Assembly (NCBI GenBank): GCA_030762935.1
Contig: CM060881.1
Coordinates: 102,810,501-102,874,500, forward strand
Length of the DNA stretch: 64,000 bases
Direction: 5' to 3'
Source: Hymenopus coronatus
Lineage: Eukaryota; Arthropoda; Insecta; Mantodea; Hymenopodidae
Position numbers and translations under genes: made by a program
The notes under the pieces: model-generated
The model's input: the letters and a program-made list of their open reading frames with translations, nothing else
Databases searched by the model: none
Told to the model about the DNA's origin: nothing
Shown here: positions 57,130 to 64,000 of the stretch, piece by piece
Layout: each line of letters begins with the position of its first letter
Position numbering within the stretch: position 1 is the stretch's first letter

Positions 57130-57760
57130 ACGCCGGAACTAAGAGCGACGGCACAGCAATGAACGGGTCATTACAGTTTCCATATTGAAGCATCCCGGGG
57201 TCCCCGTTCCATATAGGATCCAATGGCCCCGCCAGGAGCAGTCTTCATTCCGCAACCAGCCGAATTTGAAGGCCGGAGGTAGTTACTTTGAGCATTCTTT
57301 TTTCCCTTCACGCCGCACCGAGCACCTTGTTCGACACTTCCAATAATGAAAGAAATCAACGGAAAGAAGGATGAATGAAATGACAATGGAAAGGAGGGAC
57401 AGAAGACCACGCAGCGACACCTGGATACTCAAACCTACCACCATTATGCCTGTGTCTATCTCATATTCTAGCTTTCACCAGTACGGAAGCGGTCACGTCA
57501 CTTACGCGCGTCAACCCATCCGGGAGGACTATCAAACAGCCTCGGTGAGGACGACCTTTACCAGCTTGTGGTAGTGCTGGAGGAAGTGAGGCGTCTCATT
57601 GAGAGACAGGAAATTCGGGTGACGAAACAAACCCACTCAAAATTCACCCAGAGCCCCGAGGAAGCCCCTTTCAAAAATGCATTGTTCAGGTAGCCTGCCA
57701 CGGGAAGCGAACCTGCAGCCTCCTGAATGCTTGCCACAGAGGAAACCACCTGATGCATCT
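57130..57760. other. GC-richer unassigned block with a tRNA-like B-box
   Basis: The GC content is clearly higher than the surroundings, with several CpG. Overlapping frames on both strands (57171-57410 minus, 57371-57574 plus, 57558-57800 minus) lack recognisable domains. Minus strand 57690-57720 has GGCTGCAGGTTCGCTTCCCG, a B-box-like sequence, and TGGCAGGCTACC after it. An unrecognised SINE or older element is the likeliest explanation. Confidence 0.3.
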
Positions 57761-58390
57761 CGATCGGTGATTTGTCGGACCTCATAATTTTGATGTTCAC
57801 TCAGTTTTTGCTATGGTGTAGCAAGTATCAACATGATTATCGCAATCATTTACTCTTAGGATACGTAGACTACATTCTCAACGTCTCAAATGTGAATTGT
57901 CTACGATGGGCACTAAACTTTTCTTATGTTATGAACAATTTCGCGACACGGTGATACCGTTCATATATGTACACGTAATAACCTGTTGTTTATATGCAAC
58001 CCGTGGATCCTTAACACAGTTCGCTCTATCGGTCCACAAGATGCTATCCCTTCTGATGAATAATAGGGAATTTCATGCATGCTAAGTAGTGCAGAGGCGG
58101 CTAGCTATGCAATGCACTGATAAAGAAGGTAGAGCAGATTGGAAGGTAAAACCTTCCGCTAACATAGATAGATGTATATGGCAGAGTGATTATTGCATAC
58201 GTTTCCAAACGACGCCGATAACTACTTGAACTAACTTTTGTGGACAAAATAAGTGTCAGTTTTGTTTCGGGTTGAATATTGAGTCCTAGCATACATTTCC
58301 AGCCACGTTACGTTTTCACCCTGAATAATGTTTGGGTTAACCAAACATTTAAAAACTTTTGGAATAATTGTTTGTGTAGGACGGGAGTTG
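57761..58390. other. Unassigned DNA
   Basis: No recognised feature. Confidence 0.4.
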
Positions 58391-58675
58391 TTCCATACAA
58401 ATTTACCATAATATGAATCCTGGGTCTAAAGTACTTGCAGCATTGTAAGCTGTCATTAGGGTTGTCTTTTCAAAATGAATTTGAGATCATCTAGTGGTTT
58501 GCCGGGAAAACATACGAGTCAGTTGAAATATTCAATGCTATGCCGGCATGTTACCATGGTAGCTCAGTGGCAGAGCAACCGGCTAGACATCGGGAGATCC
58601 GTAGTTGAATTTTTCAGTCTGACCCTACCTATCCAACTCCTGTCCTACACATGGCTTTTGTGAAAAAAACAATTA
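58391..58675 (+). mobile_element. SINE-D, first unit of a tandem duplication
   Basis: Unit from TTCCATACAAATTTACC through ATGAATCCTGGGTCTAAAGT, GAGTCAGTTGAAATATTCAA, tRNA-like GGTAGCTCAGTGGCAGAGCA and GGGAGATCCGTAGTTGAATT. The tail is AACTCCTGTCCTACACATGG then AACAATTATTCC. Part of the B-box (CAAATCCCGGCTATGG) is deleted, so this unit has lost its internal promoter. Confidence 0.85.
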
Positions 58676-58945
58676 TTCCATACAAATTGACCATAATGGT
58701 TGGCCATACTATGAATCCTGGGTCTAAAGTACTTGCAGCATTGTAAGTCGCCATTAGGGTTGTCATCTCAAAATGAATTTGAGATTACCTAGTGGTTTAC
58801 CGGGAAAACATACGAGTCAGTTGAGATATTCAATGCTATGCCGGTATGTTGCCATGGTAGCTCAGTGGTAGAGCAACCGGCTAGAGTTCGGGAGATTCGT
58901 GGTTCATATCCTGGCTATGGCATTAAATTTTTCAGTCTGACTCTA
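58676..58945 (+). mobile_element. SINE-D, second unit of a tandem duplication
   Basis: It repeats the first unit with an offset of 298 bases over most of its length (for example GAATCCTGGGTCTAAAGTAC and CATACGAGTC), with a 13-base extra segment TGGTTGGCCATAC. The tRNA-like part is more complete here (GGTAGCTCAGTGGTAGAGCA, GTGGTTCATATCC). The 3' tail is missing after CTCTACCTATCC. Confidence 0.85.
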
Positions 58946-60850
58946 CCTATCCAAATTTAAAACGTTTATTCCAATCAAGCATTTTACTCCAAATTGTTGT
59001 TTTTTTCAAATTGTTCACAGAAATAAAACGATCATCAGTGGAATTGATGTAAATTAAAATCCAATAATTTATTTCAGTATAAAACCGAATCCAGTGCTGC
59101 ACAGGGAAGAAAAGTTTTTGAATTACAATGAACGTTGTACTCGTAGTAATTGAAAAACTTTGAGCTCTGTGTTTTAAAGCATCTAAAGCTAAGCTAGTCC
59201 ATATATCAGGTTAACAGCCGGTAATATCACTTGTGACCGGGGAACAGGAGTACCATGTAGAGGCTGAAAGGGTGATTAAAGCTTCTCTTGTGTAAAGCCT
59301 TTATGTATACATACGTATTTGCCCAATAATTGTGAGTCACCTGGTATTAGCGGCGTTAGTACTGTGACCCTGTCTACATCAAAACAAACGTTGGCGCACA
59401 AAGGTATATGGTACATTGTTCGTCGCCTTTTACACTTGGCCAAACAAAACCCATACGCAGTAAAGAGAAACAAAAAAAAAGGACTGCTGTATGTACTTAA
59501 TCACAGCACTGAGAGAACATTTATTAAAGGCAGTTAACCTTTTATTTAGTAGTTATTGGTAGTTGAATATAAAATCTTCATACGGAACATTTGGACTATG
59601 CCAGCCATGTCACGTGGCTTAAAGCATCCATTTACTACAATGGATAATAGTGATTAATTATGATGCTCTGTTAAATAGTATATTTAATATTTATAGCACA
59701 TGCTATATTATGAATTCGCTCAGAGATAATATATGTATATAACTGTTGTAGCGGATTTTGAATACTTGCTGGCTTTGCTGAGGCAAACTGGCGTAGCTGG
59801 TTGAATCTGTGGTTCTGTTGTAGTTGTAGTACATCTTGTGGCCGGGTTGGTACAGGTCGCGAGATGAAACAAGAACATATCTTGCGCATCTTGCTTTCCT
59901 TCCCTCCCTCTCTGAACGGTTGAGAGTGGAGTGGTGTAGCCATCTTGGCGCGTTTAACACAACCACAACAGCGTGCAGCATTATTGCAGTTCACATGATG
60001 GTACATATCCATGCTTATAGAGCAATCATTTTGTTTGTTATAAAGCTTAATTTTTATGTATATGTGATATGTTGTAACAATAAATAGAGCACAAGACAGA
60101 GTGTTTCTCTTAAAAGAGTGTCAACATTTTATTTTGGTTGCGATCTAGCTGTCATACAATGAGTTGACAACCATGAACATGGCCTATATCACTGTACTGG
60201 CCACATGTTTCTGCAGCTCTGATTGCATTATCATCTTCGTCTTTATAACCAGCATTGCCATTGATATTGTTGGCATCACTGTATTCTTGCAAGTTAACAC
60301 TAATCTACTAGTATTTATTGAAAAAAACACTAAAAAATGACGAGCGAAAATTAGCACTGGCATATTTCTCTCCTTCTGGACAGAAACCTTATGATTAGTC
60401 CTTTAGTCCTTTAGGTAAAGAGTTGCTACTGAGTCAGTTAATATGTTGCTCTTGTCTCGCTTCACGACTTCTAGCTGTGGTTAACAATACCAAGCTTTGG
60501 GAAATTAGCTAAATACTGAAGAGGGCCCCTGTGATATCTGAGTTGGTGCGCCTGCTTTGTACATCTGGTTTGAATTCGCATTGTTGACGAACGTGCAGTT
60601 GACCGTTGGAAATGTTCAGGTTAAGCTTAATTTTATTTATGCCCTAGGTATTGTAATGGGTACACAATAATATAAGTAGCTCTAGCCGTTGAGTACAACT
60701 TTCTGATCCCCTTGCTTGTTATATAGGATCCAGATGAAAGAAAAGAAATAGTAATTAGTTATAAGAATTTCGAACTCTTTATTCTGCTTAATGTTTGCAG
60801 TTAGCGTTCCTCTTGTTGGTGTGTGAATTTTTTTATAATAATTTTACACT
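58946..60850. other. Unassigned DNA
   Basis: ORFs of 65-113 codons on both strands (59276-59537, 59671-60087) overlap each other and carry no recognised domain. 60535-60595 contains TATCTGAGTTGGTGCGCCTG and GGTTTGAATTC, spaced like A- and B-boxes; possibly another tRNA-derived repeat remnant. Confidence 0.35.
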
Positions 60851-60855
60851 ATATA

Positions 60856-61549
60856 CGAGGGCCTCTTTTTATCAGCCTCCGATAGGCTATAAATAAAATA
60901 CAAGTACACAGAAAACAATTATTTTATTACTAAAAGTTTTGTTCACTTATGGATACTTTTCAACATAATCACCGAAAAGATTGAGACATTTATCGAACCC
61001 GTGCACAAGCTTTGCATTGCTTCAAAAGATGTTGCCGCCAATGATGCAGCCCGGAACGACTATACAGTTGTTTATTGTGAAACTTCACGTTTGCAGAGAG
61101 CCACTCAAAACAAACGAAGAGGATTGCAGACTTCAGGAATTGTGTTGATCCATGACAACGCGCGTCCACACACTGCTGGCACAACCCATCGGCTCCTTGA
61201 ACAATTTCAATGGGACATTTTCGATCAATCACCATACAGTCCTGACCTGGCACCCAGCAACTTTCATCTTTTCCCTGAACTGAAGACGTGGATAGCAGGG
61301 CAGCACTTTCAAACCAACGAAGATCTTTAGAATAACGTCAATGCTCATTTGAAATCATTTGGCGGCAAAATTTTTTGAAAAGGGTATTGCAATGCTTATG
61401 CACAGATACAATAAATGTCTCAATCTTTTGGGTGTTTATTTTGAAAAATAACCATAACTGTACAAAACTTATAGTATAAAAATAATTGTTTTCTATGAAA
61501 TTGTCTTTTATTTATAGCCTATCGGATGTTGATGAAAAAATGACTCTCG
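60856..61549 (+). mobile_element. Mariner derivative with duplicated, inverted 3' end
   Basis: A 694-bp element sits between TA dinucleotides (60854-60855, 61550-61551). The outer 43 bp are good inverted repeats (CGAGGGCCTCTTTTTATCAG; reversed, CGAGAGTCATTTTTTCATCA). The match extends inward for about 185 bp: 60856-61040 is the reverse complement of 61360-61549, including the coding tail KCLNLLGVYFEK. Between them lies a partial transposase: YTVVYCETSRLQRATQNKRR, GIVLIHDNARPHTAGTTHR, YSPDLAPSNFHLFPELKTW, ending at a stop (61328). The third catalytic Asp position, 34 residues after the HDNARPH Asp, is Asn. N-terminal half absent. Non-autonomous. Confidence 0.85.
61400..61549 (+). repeat. 3' inverted-repeat arm of the mariner derivative
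   Basis: The original 3' end of the transposon (GATACAATAAATGTCTCAAT, CTTTTGGGTGTTTATTTTGA), copied in inverted form at 60856-61010 (ATTGAGACATTTATCGAACC). Confidence 0.85.
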
Positions 61550-61622
61550 TATAAATAAATTCAGCGATTTATAAATTTACACATTCAATGTTTACTGTGT
61601 TCAACATTAAATTAAGATAAAT

Positions 61623-61672
<50 letters not shown>

Positions 61673-62045
61673 CATGGTTAATTGTAAACTTTCCCAAGTG
61701 TACAAACACACACACACATATATATACACTAGATATTTTAGAATTATGATATCGTAATTATAAGTATAATAATTTAAATATAATTAATATTCTTTATATT
61801 ATTTTATTTACATTTTTATTATTTCAATATCGAAGATTTACATATCATGAACATTTGACTTTGCAAACCAATGTTCATGTTTCTTAGTCTTTCATTTTAC
61901 AATCCACATTTGTTATAATTATATGCCTTATCACCCATATTTGTATATATAATATATGTATAATTAGGAATTATATAAAACGTAACGTATCTTGTAAATG
62001 GTGTGTTATTTATGGAGCTCTTTAATTGCTATGGTTCTCAGCGTC
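61550..62045. other. AT-rich DNA with microsatellites
   Basis: No gene or RNA recognised. Contains the (AT)n tract listed separately and a short (CA)n run near 61705. Confidence 0.5.
61626..61669. repeat. (AT)n microsatellite
   Basis: About 21 AT units without interruption. Confidence 0.95.
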
Positions 62046-62049
62046 CTAT

Positions 62050-62288
62050 TCTATATTGGGCGTGAAAGACCGCTTAATTTTGCTCAAAGGCCTCTCTATC
62101 AGGCTAGAGGTTCTTTTACGTGCTGTAAATCTACGGCACGGGACCAACGGCTTTACTTCCCTTCCGAAGGAAGCTATGCTAAGGATATTTACACCCGAAA
62201 AAATCCATCTTCCTCCGCCGGGTTTGAACCCACGACCTCGGGTATTTGAAGTTAGCATGGTAACCATTACACCACGGAGGGCGACACA
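62050..62288 (-). mobile_element. SINE-B copy, best preserved
   Basis: Minus strand: GTCGCCCTCCGTGGTGTAAT then GGTTACCATG (A-box), GACCTCGGGT-type arm, GTGGGTTCAAACCCG (B-box). The body includes GATGGATTTTTTCGGGTGTA, AGCTTCCTTCGGAAGGGAAG, GCCGTTGGTCCCGTGCCGTA, GTAAAAGAACCTCTAGCCTG and the end TTTCACGCCCAATAT. The tRNA-like first 75 bases are followed by a long non-tRNA body, typical of a SINE. Three overlapping 73-90-codon ORFs here are by-products. Confidence 0.9.
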
Positions 62289-62730
62289 TATCTTGTAGTG
62301 ATGGTGTCACATGACATTTCTTACTAACATACAGTTTCTTCCTTTTTATGCAAAATATTAATTAATACTATTTTTCGTAAGTTTTTGGAGCGATGACTAA
62401 TTTTTAACATCAATTTATATAAGTTATGGCTAAATATAGTTTCACTATACACCACTTGTTAAACTGTAACCAAAGCTTTTGAGATGATTATCTGTTTGAT
62501 AGGTGGTTAAACAGTAATTGATAAGAGTATGAAAACCAGGACTTAGCTACCCGTGATGCCGTAAGTAACAATTGGGGCATGCAGAATTTTAGACCCCCCC
62601 CCCACACAAAATAGTGTAATTTTGAGACTCTAATATCTGTCGGCATGCGGTCAAGTCAGCTTGATGGTTAAAACTATTCCGATGGAGACCGGGATACCCG
62701 TCGTTCACATGCCACATATGGTGTTGCCTT
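62289..62730. other. Unassigned DNA
   Basis: No recognised feature apart from a C run at 62594-62603. Confidence 0.4.
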
Positions 62731-62732
62731 TT

Positions 62733-63556
62733 GCTTTCTCTACACGTACTATGTACATAGGGTATAGAGAAGGTATTGCATTCCACTCAAGATTTAGATA
62801 CTGAGATTTCACCGAAAATAAATGATTTTGGTCCCCCTGAATCAAAAAAAAAAAAAAAAGAATTTTCAGAAAAAGGTCCATGTGTGTGTGGACAGAATAA
62901 CTCAGTAACGAAAAGACCGTTAAATACCAAACTTGGTATTTAAGTTTAGTATATTCCAAGATTGAAGCACGAAGATTTTCAAGAAAATTCCCCCACCCCC
63001 AATTACCCTTTACATTGAAAAGTTTCGAAAAGTTTGATTTTCTCAAAAATGGCTGAAACGATTTTGATTAAAATATCTTATATATAAGATATTTACATGA
63101 CAAATAAAATGTATATCTTGAATTTTCTGGGAATAGCCTCAGAAGACATGTTTATTCTGGGTGAATTTAGCGAAATTTTGCTTAACTGGCAAATCGTAAG
63201 AAATATACAAAACTTGTTTCTCAAAATATATGGATCACGATAAAACACACAATTTATGTCATATACATTTTTCGTGGAGTTAGCCGTTTTAGAGATATTT
63301 CTTTTTATTGCTTTCAGCTTTAACGTACTTAAACTTTTTTCATACGGGAACTTGTCAACTCTTGATCACTCATAGAGAGGGATTTCAACCCCATAACAAT
63401 TACATTTAAAACATTTGTTTGTCGGTTTAATCCAGCATATTCTCTTTTTTTTCTACTTATAAAGTAACTTCTGCTATATTAAATAGAAGAATAAACTTAC
63501 TAACAATAATTTGTTACAGAGGTGTAGAGAAAGTCATGTGAATGGGGCACATCAGA
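62733..63556 (+). repeat. HER copy 28 (near full length)
   Basis: GCTTTCTCTACACGTACTAT then GTACATAGGGTATAGAGAAG at the left, GTAGAGAAAGTCATGTGAAT then GGGGCACATCAGATTTTTT at the right. One of the best plus-oriented copies. The stretch after it, TTTTTCAGTCTGACTTACCT, resembles a SINE-D 3' segment. Confidence 0.9.
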
Positions 63557-63559
63557 TTT

Positions 63560-64000
63560 TTTCAGTCTGACTTACCTTTTCAACTATCTCTCGAATTAAA
63601 GCAATTTGTGTGCATCAACAATTCACATCTCTATAACGCCTATAAGATATCATTATTTAATAAATTACAAATATACTAAATATTCTGAGTTTCATTAGGA
63701 TCTCTCCTTCAGGACAAGGGACAGAATAAATGAAAATTTGCCCATAAAAATGTTGATGCTAAAGGGAAAGAAGAAATGAAAAGGACTCCTGAAGTTTCTA
63801 AGGTAGTTAAGGAACAGTGGTTAAGAATAATGAAGAAAGTAGAGGAAAGGAAAAGAGGATGTGGAAGAAGGGAAATAATAAAACCAAGGATGAAAGCTAA
63901 TGAGAGATTAAGCGCTACTCATTAACTACTGGCCGAGAGCTAAGCGGAAGGTAGCCCATAAGAGACAACCAGCCTTCAGAAAATGTACACTTGCGCGCAT
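63560..64000. other. Unassigned purine-rich DNA at window end
   Basis: 63700-63910 is purine-rich and reads KVVKEQWLRIMKKVEERKRG then CGRREIIKPRMKANERLS in one frame, without a recognised family. It may be an element continuing beyond the window. Confidence 0.3.

Noticed and set aside
57371..57574. Host exon in the GC-richer block
   Set aside because: Frames overlap on both strands with no consistent splice sites; kept only as an unassigned block.
60535..60595. tRNA or sixth SINE family
   Set aside because: Only two short box-like matches with no second copy in the window; too weak to call.
61001..61330. Intact 109-codon transposase gene
   Set aside because: The first about 15 codons come from the inverted 3' end of the element. 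Only the C-terminal part is transposase, with the third catalytic Asp changed.
62026..62298. Three overlapping ORFs of 73-90 codons
   Set aside because: All lie in a SINE-B copy; a non-coding tRNA-headed repeat explains them.

Overview
This is a nuclear window from a repeat-rich animal genome, most likely an insect. The support is a short array of the insect telomere repeat (CCTAA)n at 29.43 kb, mariner and other DDE transposons, several tRNA-headed SINE families, non-LTR retrotransposon tails and strongly AT-rich spacer DNA. A hemimetabolous insect with a large genome (cockroach, termite or stick insect) would fit, but that is inference. I see no intact host gene, operon, rRNA or functional tRNA. 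The window reads as intergenic or deep intronic DNA built from transposable-element remains of different ages.

The dominant component is one non-coding repeat family, called HER here (hairpin-ended repeat). About 28 loci in both orientations cover roughly 17.8 kb, about 28% of the window by hand estimate. A fuller copy is about 0.78-0.9 kb. One end is a hairpin built on ACTTTCTCTACA and the perfect palindrome CTATGTACATAG. The other end carries a second TGTAGAGAAAGT, then a small ATGTG...CACAT hairpin, then ATCAGATTTT. In this report HER strand '+' means the hairpin end lies at the low-coordinate side. At two loci (1-716 and 33619-34631) the non-hairpin end is fused to an inverted hairpin end at the same position, giving a long-inverted-repeat form.

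The layout runs as follows. 0-3 kb: HER, then a decayed multi-copy arthropod protein pseudogene split by a SINE. 3-8 kb: HER, a minus-strand mariner, and two pieces of a DDE transposon family. 9-14 kb: HER, a minus-strand DDE transposase relic and SINEs. 15-16.4 kb: the tail of a non-LTR retrotransposon. 16.5-23.7 kb: SINEs and HER pieces. 23.8-25.6 kb: a solo-LTR-like segment and a reverse-transcriptase pseudogene split by a 741-bp insertion. 26.9-35.7 kb: a dense nested HER array with an interstitial telomere repeat. 35.7-38.7 kb: AT-rich DNA with nothing recognised. 38.75 kb and 51.8 kb: two related insertions, each a 37-nt leader plus a large palindrome, flanked by target-site duplications and carrying hammerhead-ribozyme-like cores. 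40.4-42.1 kb: a pogo-like relic. 43.5-44.7 kb: a minus-strand DDE transposase relic. 47.1-47.5 kb: a TCAC-type satellite. 53.3-54.4 kb: a mariner pseudogene. 58.4-58.9 kb: a tandemly duplicated tRNA-headed repeat. 60.86-61.55 kb: a mariner derivative whose two ends are both the same 3' end.

Nothing here works as a pathway. The relationships between parts are nesting and insertion history: SINE into pseudogene, an unknown element into reverse transcriptase, HER next to HER. The two items most worth a second look are the HER family, because of its abundance, hairpin end and recurrent junction, and the palindromic insertions with ribozyme-like cores. All similarity statements come from reading the sequence and general family knowledge; no database search was run.
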